Source: a virus
DNA length: 23,637 bases
Direction: 5' to 3' (one strand)
IMG/VR virus record: IMGVR_UViG_3300017756_000111
Coordinates: 1 to 23,637 of that record
How positions within the stretch are numbered: position 1 is the first letter of the stretch; the number at the start of each line of letters is the position of its first letter. This document shows, one piece after another, positions 14,354 to 20,058 of the stretch. Under the pieces are notes generated by a model, which worked only from the letters and a program-made list of their open reading frames with translations, searched no databases and was not told the origin of the DNA. A program made the position numbers and the translations under genes.

Positions 14354-14605
14354 ATGATATCAATGTCAACCATAACTAAACAACAATTCATTCAAGGTGA
14401 TTACACTATGAACAATCTCGATCTTTTAAGTGATGTATTAGAGGACTTTTGTACTAAACATAATTTACCATTTATGAGTGCTGATGATCTATTATATGGT
14501 CATGTATATGCTGAAATCAATGGACTAACCGAGTATCAACAAAACTGGTTAAACAATTACATCCAAGTGTGGGATTTAACTCAAGATCAGGGGATTACAT
14601 CATGA
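14354..14605 (+). CDS. small hypothetical protein, up to 83 aa
   Basis: Two starts are possible: 14354 (AAGGTAAT upstream) and 14408 (AAGGTGAT upstream, giving MNNLDLLSDVLEDFC). The conserved-looking part begins at the second, so the 65-residue form may be the main one. The product is acidic and helical with a C-terminal LTEYQQNWLNNYIQVWDL. The stop overlaps the next start by ATGA. Function not recognised. Confidence 0.6.
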   Translation: MISMSTITKQQFIQGDYTMNNLDLLSDVLEDFCTKHNLPFMSADDLLYGHVYAEINGLTEYQQNWLNNYIQVWDLTQDQGITS

Positions 14606-14817
14606 GACAAGTTATTAATTATTCTTTTAGAATAGAAGTTGTAGGTGATACAGATGCACCAAATCCGTTGCATTTATGTGAAGAAATACAGGCATATCTC
14701 AATGCTCATGTATGCTTGGATGATGGAGGAAGTGGTGAGTTCGCAGATGCTCAAGTAGTAGGATATCATGTTAAAAGAGATAATTTTACCCCATTTATTG
14801 CACAAGAGGAGTATTAA
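14602..14817 (+). CDS. small hypothetical protein, 71 aa
   Basis: The start at ATG 14602 is fixed by the four-base overlap with the preceding gene; a GTG further up in the same frame is less likely. An alternating strand pattern (INYSFRIEVVGD) is followed by a short helix (LHLCEEIQAYLNAHV) and another strand, a small alpha/beta fold. It abuts the HicA-like gene with no spacing. Function not recognised. Confidence 0.6.
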   Translation: MRQVINYSFRIEVVGDTDAPNPLHLCEEIQAYLNAHVCLDDGGSGEFADAQVVGYHVKRDNFTPFIAQEEY

Positions 14818-15006
14818 ATGGCATTAAAGATATGCAAAGACCTTAGAAAGTTGATGAAAAAGTATGACTTTAAACTTGAAAAGGTCGGCAAACATTATAC
14901 ATGGCATGGTGCAAATGGTGCTATAATAGTAACATCTAAAACACCAGGAAAAGCACGATATTTAAAAGAAATAGAGTGCAACATCCGAAAATCCCTTAAC
15001 AACTAA
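14818..15006 (+). CDS. HicA/YcfA-like small basic protein, 62 aa
   Basis: LRKLMKKYDFKLEKVGKHYT followed by WHGANGAIIV follows the HicA pattern: helix, strand, a G-x-H in place of the usual G-S-H with an aromatic two residues on, then a strand and helix. HicA toxins are small double-stranded-RNA-binding-fold ribonucleases acting on mRNA, with the His as catalytic residue. No HicB antitoxin is recognisable beside it. It could be a stand-alone RNA-binding or host-takeover protein. The resemblance is modest. Confidence 0.5.
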   Translation: MALKICKDLRKLMKKYDFKLEKVGKHYTWHGANGAIIVTSKTPGKARYLKEIECNIRKSLNN

Positions 15007-15019
15007 TCACCTTAATTAC

Positions 15020-15229
15020 ATGACTAAAAAGTTATTTAAACCTGCAAATCCTGCTTCTATTGATGATAACGAAGTAGGATATATGACCTACCTTGATTTA
15101 CTAACAGAGTTGCAATCTATGGATGAAGATAAACTTTTAGAGACAGTAACAGTTTATGATACATTGGATGATGTATTTTTACCAGTCGGTAGAATCATAT
15201 CAAGATTTACAACTTGTTTAGAGGTGTAG
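15020..15229 (+). CDS. small conserved-type hypothetical protein, 69 aa
   Basis: An acidic protein with the pattern MTYLDLLTELQSMDEDKLLE, then TVTVYDTLDDVFLPVGRI. The helix followed by a TVTVYD strand and F.PV is a motif I recall from small phage proteins of unknown role (memory, not checked). Last gene of the promoter C unit; the next dyad begins three bases after its stop. Confidence 0.6.
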   Translation: MTKKLFKPANPASIDDNEVGYMTYLDLLTELQSMDEDKLLETVTVYDTLDDVFLPVGRIISRFTTCLEV

Positions 15230-15231
15230 TG

Positions 15232-15288
15232 TGCCAGTTGACAAAGTTGCACACTAGGACTAGAAAATGATCTTGTATGGACTATAAT
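15232..15288 (+). promoter_or_regulatory. dyad-type promoter D
   Basis: The dyad copy starts at about 15232 (TGCCAGTTGACAAAGTTGCA). The -10 box TATAAT is at 15283-15288, 51 bases downstream. The TTGACA inside the dyad is 39 bases from the -10 box, too far to act as its -35 hexamer. The transcribed leader is almost identical to that of promoter F. Confidence 0.65.
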
Positions 15289-15316
15289 AGTAGTATACAA
15301 ACAAAGTTCAGAAATT

Positions 15317-15502
15317 ATGCGAAAAGGATTAAACATCGAAGTCACATCTTCACAGTACGATTATCTTTATGAAGTGCTAATGGAAGCATACTCAAACGAT
15401 GTAGCAGAGCAAAAAGATTGGGATGTCCAAACATTTGACAATCTAATAGACAATCTATGTCAAGCAAAAGAGACTAACCTCTCAAATTCAGTTAAAGGTT
15501 AA
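15317..15502 (+). CDS. small hypothetical protein, 61 aa
   Basis: First gene of the promoter D unit, with no ribosome site in its short leader (TTCAGAAATTATG). Helical and acidic: VTSSQYDYLYEVLMEAYSND. Function not recognised. Confidence 0.6.
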   Translation: MRKGLNIEVTSSQYDYLYEVLMEAYSNDVAEQKDWDVQTFDNLIDNLCQAKETNLSNSVKG

Positions 15503-15506
15503 ACTA

Positions 15507-15794
15507 ATGAAATACTACTCACATAACCGAATGAAGGAAGTAAACAAAGAGTTTACACCCGAATTAATCAAAGAATTAAAATCTTTCTTTGTTGAGAGAC
15601 TTGTTGATAATATGTCAACAGAAGATTTAGTTGAATATGTAACAACTGATATGGATAAGTATGTTGATACTCAATTTGATGAAGATTTCCTCAATGATGC
15701 TATGGATTACTGGGGAGATCATTTTGATGATGTAGTAGAAGAAATAGAAGAGTATGCAAATTGCGATTTCAAAAAAGACAGGAGAGCAAACTAA
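15507..15794 (+). CDS. small acidic hypothetical protein, 95 aa
   Basis: Very acidic, predicted all-helical (FVERLVDNMSTEDLVEYVTT; FDDVVEEIEEYANCDF), with a basic tail. Acidity and size would suit a DNA mimic or a protein-binding inhibitor, but no family is recognised. The stop overlaps the next start (TAATG). Confidence 0.6.
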   Translation: MKYYSHNRMKEVNKEFTPELIKELKSFFVERLVDNMSTEDLVEYVTTDMDKYVDTQFDEDFLNDAMDYWGDHFDDVVEEIEEYANCDFKKDRRAN

Positions 15795-16024
15795 TGAAAC
15801 CTAATCTATTCGAGCAAATGTTTCAAACAGTCATTTCAGAACATTTTGGTAGAACATTTTGGTTAGATAAAGAAATGGAGTTATGTTCAGCACCAACTTA
15901 TACAGATGGTTCAACTGACTGGGATACATGGGATTATGTATCAGAGTGGACTGAATTAGATGGTTTAAATCTAGATAGATTATTATCTATTCATAGAGAT
16001 CTAATTAAGAATTACAATGTGTAA
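15794..16024 (+). CDS. small hypothetical protein, 76 aa
   Basis: ATG 15794 overlaps the preceding stop, and GGAGAGC upstream (15781-15787) is an acceptable ribosome site. A Trp/Asp-rich central part (STDWDTWDYVSEWTELDG) is followed by a helix (LNLDRLLSIHRDLIKNY). Function not recognised. Confidence 0.6.
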   Translation: MKPNLFEQMFQTVISEHFGRTFWLDKEMELCSAPTYTDGSTDWDTWDYVSEWTELDGLNLDRLLSIHRDLIKNYNV

Positions 16025-16202
16025 ACAATTTACAAATCACAAAATGATGAAACTAAGACAAAAAACAATCACAGTAGAATTGACATTTGATGAATTATAT
16101 CAAATGAACAAATTACATGAGACAATGTTAGATATGGATATGTTGGATGACCTACCCAATGAAATTGAAGCAGTTTTTGACAAAATTCGTGATGCAAAGT
16201 AG
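16017..16202 (+). CDS. small hypothetical protein, 61 aa
   Basis: It overlaps the preceding gene by eight bases; in-frame ATGs at 16044 and 16047 are alternative starts that would give a 51- or 52-residue protein. The core TITVELTFDELYQMNKLHET is a strand followed by a helix with several Met and Leu. The stop falls at the start of the dyad of promoter E. Confidence 0.55.
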   Translation: MCKQFTNHKMMKLRQKTITVELTFDELYQMNKLHETMLDMDMLDDLPNEIEAVFDKIRDAK

Positions 16203-16257
16203 ACAGTTTGCAAAGTGTCCACTAATACCACTAAATGCATCTGGTATGGACTACAAT
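16201..16257 (+). promoter_or_regulatory. dyad-type promoter E
   Basis: AGACAGTTTGCAAAGTGTCC at 16201-16220 is a near-perfect dyad copy. The -10 box TACAAT is at 16252-16257, 51 bases downstream. ATACCA and TGGTAT in the spacer form an inverted repeat without a T run. No -35 box. Confidence 0.7.
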
Positions 16258-16282
16258 TAGTATATACAAACGAAATTCTAAA

Positions 16283-16477
16283 ATGAACTACCGAATGACT
16301 AAATCTCAAGCAGTTGCATCTTTCAGAGAAATGTGGGCAGATGTAGTAAAATCTGACCCTATGTGGAGAGGAGACAAAATTGCGAAGAGAACAGCATTCA
16401 ATGATTTTGTTGATGGTCTTAACAAAGATGGTATGGTAACAGATTATCAGGCATATAACTGGAGCAACCCATTTTAA
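16283..16477 (+). CDS. small hypothetical protein, 64 aa
   Basis: The start at 16283 is preferred to in-frame ATG 16235, which lies inside the promoter. MNYRMTKSQAVASFREMWAD is helical, followed by DPMWRGDKIAKRTAFNDFVD; basic and Trp-containing. It is alone in its transcription unit. Function not recognised. Confidence 0.65.
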   Translation: MNYRMTKSQAVASFREMWADVVKSDPMWRGDKIAKRTAFNDFVDGLNKDGMVTDYQAYNWSNPF

Positions 16478-16534
16478 GGACAGTTCACAAAGTGTCCACT
16501 AACACCTGATAAACACCTCATCATCCTTTATAAT
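16478..16534 (+). promoter_or_regulatory. dyad-type promoter F (best dyad copy)
   Basis: GGACAGTTCACAAAGTGTCC at 16478-16497 is the copy closest to full symmetry: arms GGACA/TGTCC with TT/AA inside. The -10 box TATAAT is at 16529-16534, 51 bases after the dyad start. The spacer holds no hairpin and no -35 box. Confidence 0.75.
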
Positions 16535-16562
16535 AGTAGTATACAAACGAAATTCAGAAATT

Positions 16563-16805
16563 ATGAACTCAAAAGCAACTTACATCGAACCAGTAAACCG
16601 AATCAAGCAGAGAATTCTGTTTGATGACAATCTTTCAAATGTTGCATGCTTATGTGCCAATTGGGAAGAGTATGTCATCGAGATCTCAGAGTGGGGCATC
16701 TACAAGTTAGGAGGAGTTGATTTTGATACTCTAACTCAAGATGATATTTCAAAACTTGATGCTTTCATGGTTTCAGAAAATGGTTACATCAGAGAGGAAG
16801 TTTAA
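16563..16805 (+). CDS. small hypothetical protein, 80 aa
   Basis: First gene of the promoter F unit, with a leader matching that of promoter D. The middle is strand-rich with Trp/Cys (NVACLCANWEEYVIEISEWG) and ends in a helical, acidic part (LTQDDISKLDAFM). Function not recognised. Confidence 0.6.
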   Translation: MNSKATYIEPVNRIKQRILFDDNLSNVACLCANWEEYVIEISEWGIYKLGGVDFDTLTQDDISKLDAFMVSENGYIREEV

Positions 16806-17000
16806 ATGAAAACATTTACTAGAAAAGAATACAACTTAGTTGCAAATGCTCTTCAAAACTATAATCTGTATATGTCAGATAGTGAGAAGAAGATCGCTGA
16901 AATAATACAAGATAAATTATATTATTTCAATGTAGATAAGGAAGTTGATGCTTTATCATCATCAATTGATAATGAAATCAAATCACTTAATTTTAGATAA
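16806..17000 (+). CDS. small helical hypothetical protein, 64 aa
   Basis: It directly abuts the previous stop (TAAATG). Predicted all-helical: TRKEYNLVANALQNYNLYMS then SEKKIAEIIQDKLYYF. The stop overlaps the next start (TAATG). Function not recognised. Confidence 0.6.
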   Translation: MKTFTRKEYNLVANALQNYNLYMSDSEKKIAEIIQDKLYYFNVDKEVDALSSSIDNEIKSLNFR

Positions 17001-17182
17001 TGAGCAACATACATAACGAGACAATCCTAGAAAACCTATATGATGAAGTATGGGAAGAATATAGGATTAAAAATAATCTAACTAATGATCAACTTTATAC
17101 ATTAGAACAAAATACAGATACAGGAACTATTGTTGAAATAGTAATAGAAACTACTAGAAGATTCGATGCTATGTGTCAATAA
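17000..17182 (+). CDS. small acidic hypothetical protein, 60 aa
   Basis: The TAATG overlap fixes the start. Acidic and helical (NETILENLYDEVWEEYRIKN) with a C-terminal IVEIVIETTRRFDAM. Last tightly linked gene of the promoter F unit. Confidence 0.6.
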   Translation: MSNIHNETILENLYDEVWEEYRIKNNLTNDQLYTLEQNTDTGTIVEIVIETTRRFDAMCQ

Positions 17183-17192
17183 CTGTTCTCTC

Positions 17193-17286
17193 ACTAATTA
17201 ACAATGTGGCATTCTAATTAGACACACAATGTGTTAGGATGATGTAAGACCACTAATTAACACTAACTGTTTTTTACTAATTAACA
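17193..17286 (+). repeat. three direct copies of ACTAATTAACA
   Basis: Identical 11-base copies lie at 17193-17203, 17252-17262 and 17276-17286, all between two genes and ahead of the 36-residue gene. A GACACACAATGTGT partial dyad lies between the first two. They may be regulator sites or duplicated leader sequence. Confidence 0.6.
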
Positions 17287-17289
17287 ACA

Positions 17290-17400
17290 ATGACTCTACA
17301 ATCTGTACCATTTGTTAACATTGACCTTGACGCAGTTTTCGAGGATGCAAAAACTGGAAATGACATTCTAGCGGTATTATCTGAATTAGTGGGCGAATAA
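17290..17400 (+). CDS. small acidic hypothetical protein, 36 aa
   Basis: MTLQSVPFVNIDLDAVFEDA then KTGNDILAVLSELVGE: a short strand followed by an acidic helix. It starts three bases after a triple repeat and its stop abuts the dyad of promoter G. No clear ribosome site. Confidence 0.5.
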   Translation: MTLQSVPFVNIDLDAVFEDAKTGNDILAVLSELVGE

Positions 17401-17458
17401 AACCACTTCACAAACTGGCACACTAACCCCCCTTTGGGGGTTTTTTATTGGTTATAAT
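17401..17458 (+). promoter_or_regulatory. dyad-type promoter G
   Basis: AACCACTTCACAAACTGGCA at 17401-17420 is a diverged dyad copy. The -10 box TATAAT is at 17453-17458, 52 bases after the dyad start. A C5/G5 terminator hairpin fills the space between. Downstream, AGATGTATACCAAACAAAG matches the shared initial transcribed sequence. Confidence 0.65.
17425..17447 (+). terminator. intrinsic terminator
   Basis: AACCCCC and GGGGGTT pair around a short loop, followed by a T run. It ends the promoter F unit and is embedded in promoter G. Confidence 0.9.
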
Positions 17459-17484
17459 AGATGTATACCAAACAAAGAGACCTT

Positions 17485-17802
17485 ATGCGAATCATCGAAA
17501 AGAACATGAATCAGGCAATCAGAAACAACTCTGACTTCAGATCTTCAAATACCGAGGTAGTGAACATCAGGGGCAACTCATTTGTTTATTTACATGGCAA
17601 TCACATTGCAACCGTATCAAACAATTCAATTCAAATCTTCGATGGCGGTTGGCAGTCAAACACCACTAAATCTAGACTCAATGCACTATTAGATGAATTT
17701 TCATATGGCATGAGAGTTTTTCAAAAGCAATTTGAGTGGTTCGTATCTTACAAAAATGTCAGCGAAGATTTCGTATCTGGCATGGAACTAGCAATAGATT
17801 AA
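17485..17802 (+). CDS. conserved cyanophage-type hypothetical protein, 105 aa
   Basis: The in-frame ATG 17461 lies two bases after the -10 box and so would be upstream of the transcript; ATG 17485, with AAAGAGA ahead of it, is the likely start. MRIIEKNMNQAIRNN begins a helix. SFVYLHGNHIATVSNNSIQI then FDGGWQSNTTKSRLNALLDE gives a small beta meander plus helix that I recall from cyanophage hypothetical proteins (memory, not checked). Role unknown. Confidence 0.7.
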   Translation: MRIIEKNMNQAIRNNSDFRSSNTEVVNIRGNSFVYLHGNHIATVSNNSIQIFDGGWQSNTTKSRLNALLDEFSYGMRVFQKQFEWFVSYKNVSEDFVSGMELAID

Positions 17803-17882
17803 TGAAAACATCCGCTTATTTCTTTCTTTCAATCGTCCTTTATCATTCTTTAAATTATGTCAGCATACAACAGTTTATTTAA
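17802..17882 (+). CDS. possible 26-residue hydrophobic microprotein
   Basis: The ATG overlaps the preceding stop (TAATG) and the frame reads MKTSAYFFLSIVLYHSLNYV then SIQQFI, signal-peptide-like. It overlaps the next gene by 26 bases. It may serve only to couple translation across the 54-base gap. Confidence 0.3.
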   Translation: MKTSAYFFLSIVLYHSLNYVSIQQFI

Positions 17883-18114
17883 TTTCGTAGATTATGTGTG
17901 GTCATTCTATGGCAATGAAGATCCACTTTACCCAATCGAGGGGTTAACTAAGAAGCACATTTTTGATGCTATCTTTATATACAGAGACAAATTAGTCAAA
18001 GCAGAGACCGAGGGCAATGACAGATATACATGGGGTGATGGTGATTCACTAGACAGAGAGAGAGTAAGAGATATTATACTGGATGAGTTTAACTTAACTA
18101 GTGGGTGGGTGTAA
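17857..18114 (+). CDS. small hypothetical protein, 85 aa
   Basis: Helical with aromatic residues: MSAYNSLFNFVDYVWSFYGN, then LTKKHIFDAIFIYRDKL, a Gly/Asp turn (YTWGDGDSLDRERVRD) and a final helix. No family recognised. It is three bases from the next gene. Confidence 0.6.
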   Translation: MSAYNSLFNFVDYVWSFYGNEDPLYPIEGLTKKHIFDAIFIYRDKLVKAETEGNDRYTWGDGDSLDRERVRDIILDEFNLTSGWV

Positions 18115-18117
18115 CAA

Positions 18118-18288
18118 ATGCCACTAAATCGTAAAATCTTTGATAGAATAGCAACAGAGCGAGGACTACCAAAGATGAGATCAGAGAGTGTAAATCCATC
18201 CCTTACACTTTATAAGGACAAAATGTTATCTTACGATAACGATTTCTATTCACAAATTATTACTTATCAGGAGAACTTCTACCTATGA
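18118..18288 (+). CDS. small hypothetical protein, 56 aa
   Basis: Basic N-terminus MPLNRKIFDRIATERGLPKM, polar C-terminus with several Tyr. The stop overlaps the following start by ATGA, which supports real coding. Function not recognised. Confidence 0.6.
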   Translation: MPLNRKIFDRIATERGLPKMRSESVNPSLTLYKDKMLSYDNDFYSQIITYQENFYL

Positions 18289-18545
18289 AAAACAAAAAAG
18301 AACCACAATTACCTGACTTCGTTAACAAGAAACACACATCACAATTAGAAAAAGATATTGCTTACTGCATAGACTTTCTCGAACTAAGTAACAATCAGAT
18401 AGGTGAAATGCTTAGAGCATGTGAAGATTTAGGTATGATATCTGTTCAATACTTTTGTGAAGAATTCATATTTATGAGTGAACCAGATGAGTTAGAAAGG
18501 TATCATGATAGTAACTATCTACAAATAAGATGGGGGTTAAAGTAA
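18285..18545 (+). CDS. small hypothetical protein, 86 aa
   Basis: Starts by ATGA overlap with a good AGGAG upstream (18270-18274). Acidic and helical: LEKDIAYCIDFLELSNNQIG then EMLRACEDLGMISVQYFCEE. The arrangement could be a small helical-bundle domain, but no DNA-binding signature is clear. The stop overlaps the next ATG (TAATG). Confidence 0.6.
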   Translation: MKNKKEPQLPDFVNKKHTSQLEKDIAYCIDFLELSNNQIGEMLRACEDLGMISVQYFCEEFIFMSEPDELERYHDSNYLQIRWGLK

Positions 18546-18856
18546 TGCCGAGGAAGACTAAATTGTCTATGGATAAGTTATCATCAGGGATAGCATATTT
18601 CACAGGGGTTAGTGCTACTTTAGTGGTCGTATTTGCTGACAGTTATAATAACTATTCAGTTGTTAATTTTCTCACTAAATATCAAGATGAGTTGGGAATC
18701 GCCCTAAAAAATGATACATATCAAGAAGACTTGGATGGTTGGTTGTTATCAGTAGAAGCAAGTTCATCAAAGGATATTGATAGAATATGTGCTATAATAG
18801 AGGAGGATATAGACATTGACGAGTGCTATGTTCAATCACTAACTAACAACAATTAA
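18545..18856 (+). CDS. small hypothetical protein, 103 aa
   Basis: The TAATG overlap sets the start; an ATG 15 bases upstream in frame is possible. Basic start MPRKTKLSMDKLSSGIAYFT, a hydrophobic strand (SATLVVVFADS), then helices and an acidic end (CAIIEEDIDIDECYV). Function not recognised. Confidence 0.6.
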   Translation: MPRKTKLSMDKLSSGIAYFTGVSATLVVVFADSYNNYSVVNFLTKYQDELGIALKNDTYQEDLDGWLLSVEASSSKDIDRICAIIEEDIDIDECYVQSLTNNN

Positions 18857-18864
18857 ATATTAAT

Positions 18865-19068
18865 ATGATACACAATGTACAACTTAGTCATGAACAGTTA
18901 AGTTTACTTAGGGTGTTTATTATGAACTATCGAGTAAAGTGGGCAAAAAATAATACATCCCTTCCTTTACATATAGTAGACTTATTAGACAGTACTGATT
19001 ATCAATTAAGATGCACAAATTCACCAAAGGAAACTATGTACAATTCCCCGACAATATGCGAGGAATAG
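18865..19068 (+). CDS. small hypothetical protein, 67 aa
   Basis: VQLSHEQLSLLRVFIMNYRV is a strand followed by an amphipathic helix, and SLPLHIVDLLDSTDYQL a second helix. The last 19 codons overlap the next gene in another frame, and this C-terminus looks low in conserved character. Function not recognised. Confidence 0.6.
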   Translation: MIHNVQLSHEQLSLLRVFIMNYRVKWAKNNTSLPLHIVDLLDSTDYQLRCTNSPKETMYNSPTICEE

Positions 19069-19250
19069 TAGATTTTGTTGATGATACTTACATAACAGTT
19101 TGTGTTAGTGTAAAGAAAAATGTGTGTGGTCATTCTTTACAACCAATGAGTAAATGTTGCCTGTTAGTGTATCCCAGAGAACAAGAACAGTTAGTGTTAA
19201 TTAGAGAGACAAGTACCCTCGCAGACATATACAAACCTAATACAGATTAA
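19011..19250 (+). CDS. small beta-rich hypothetical protein, 79 aa
   Basis: MHKFTKGNYVQFPDNMRGIV then DFVDDTYITVCVSV has the alternating strand pattern of a small SH3/KOW-like barrel, a type common among phage small proteins; the fold is inference. Three Cys follow (CGH, KCC). It overlaps the previous gene by 58 bases, an unusually long overlap here. Confidence 0.65.
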   Translation: MHKFTKGNYVQFPDNMRGIVDFVDDTYITVCVSVKKNVCGHSLQPMSKCCLLVYPREQEQLVLIRETSTLADIYKPNTD

Positions 19251-19513
19251 CACCTCTCTGAGTGTCATTTAGAGGGGTTACATAGGGGTTAGTAAGTATA
19301 CACGGAAAGTTATTAAATACCTTTTTAAATATACCTGTGTGTTTTATCTTTCTCTCAATATATGTTAATAACTGTGTGTTCACTAAGTGTTATTTAAGAC
19401 CTATTAATAGTGCGGAGTTGTTGTTAGGTAAGCGAGTGTACTATGGATGGAACAAAATGTCAACTATCAGGTCACAATATGCTCACAGTTCTTATTAATT
19501 AACAGAGGAACAT
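19251..19513 (+). other. gene-free AT-rich stretch
   Basis: No frame of convincing length or with a ribosome site was found. It holds CCTCT/AGAGG arms near 19253-19276 without a T run, two CTGTGTGTT copies (near 19338 and 19371), and TATCAGG/CCTGATA arms (near 19465 and 19525) that flank the -35 region of the next promoter. It may be a leader or regulatory region. Confidence 0.5.
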
Positions 19514-19542
19514 TTGACAACTGCCTGATACTTTGCTATAAT
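19514..19542 (+). promoter_or_regulatory. consensus sigma70-type promoter
   Basis: TTGACA (19514-19519), a 17-base spacer, and TATAAT (19537-19542): a perfect match to the bacterial housekeeping consensus. No GGACA dyad lies at the position used by the nine other promoters. It drives the 45-residue Tyr-rich gene and is probably strong and immediate-early. Confidence 0.9.
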
Positions 19543-19573
19543 ACAGTTATTAACACTGAAGGACTGCAATCAC

Positions 19574-19711
19574 ATGGCAGGTTATTACTTTGAGCATGAA
19601 GATTACCAGGCAGAAACTAACAACAACTCAGAGTATAATGATGACCTTGATTATTACCCACGGACAGGCTATTATGAGACACTAAGTAATAACTACTATT
19701 GTAATTACTGA
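19574..19711 (+). CDS. small Tyr-rich acidic protein, 45 aa
   Basis: MAGYYFEHEDYQAETNNNSE continues with several YY pairs (DYYPRTGYYETL, NNYYCNY); about a quarter of residues are Tyr. AAGGA lies ten bases ahead of the ATG. It sits behind the strongest-looking promoter in the window, which suggests high early expression. The composition is that of a disordered, sticky or protein-binding peptide. No family recognised. Confidence 0.55.
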   Translation: MAGYYFEHEDYQAETNNNSEYNDDLDYYPRTGYYETLSNNYYCNY

Positions 19712-19721
19712 CACTAAGTAA
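19678..19721 (+). repeat. 12-base direct repeat GACACTAAGTAA
   Basis: Copies at 19678-19689 (inside the Tyr-rich gene) and 19710-19721 (across its stop) are identical, 32 bases apart. They may reflect a small duplication around the end of the gene. Confidence 0.6.
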
Positions 19722-19885
19722 CATCGAAAATCACAGTTGTTTCGTTGTTATATGTTATCGTGCCCCCTTGTGATGCGTTTAAATCGAAGGAACCTTTGTA
19801 AGCTATAAACGACCCAGATCGACCTTGCTATATCTCTCTATAAAAAAATAATCCAATATATAAAAGCGAACCACAGGATTCGTTA
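19722..19885 (+). other. short gene-free stretch with TATAAA-like sequences
   Basis: No coding frame is supported. CTATAAAC at 19803-19810 and CTATAAAA at 19838-19845 resemble, but do not match, the late box TATAAATA. Confidence 0.3.
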
Positions 19886-20047
19886 GTGAAAAAAAATATT
19901 GAAAAAATAAAAATCGCCATAAGGTACGACCATGCAGAGGATAAGTTGGTATTAGATCTGCCTGAGAGCGTATGCAACCAGTTTGATTGGTATGAGGATG
20001 GGGAAATAACTATGACTGTAGAAAGTGACGGAGTGTTTCTAGATTAA
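19886..20047 (+). CDS. small acidic hypothetical protein, 53 aa, GTG start
   Basis: The frame opens at GTG with CAGGA nine bases upstream. The basic N-terminal stretch (KKNIEKIKIAIRYDHAEDKL) is followed by VLDLPESVCNQFDWYEDGEI and an acidic strand TMTVESDGVFLD. Codon pattern and stop just ahead of a clear promoter support a real gene. Function not recognised. Confidence 0.5.
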   Translation: MKKNIEKIKIAIRYDHAEDKLVLDLPESVCNQFDWYEDGEITMTVESDGVFLD

Positions 20048-20058
20048 AACAAGAGTCG

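Noticed and set aside
15238-15288. TTGACA at 15238 as -35 box for TATAAT at 15283
   Set aside because: The distance is 39 bases instead of about 17; TTGACA is part of the dyad copy there.
17221-17268. Tenth copy of the dyad promoter (CACAATGTGT)
   Set aside because: No -10 box lies at the required distance; the nearest TTTACT is about seven bases off.
17461-17484. ATG 17461 as gene start
   Set aside because: It lies two bases after the -10 box, ahead of the expected transcription start; ATG 17485 has a ribosome site.
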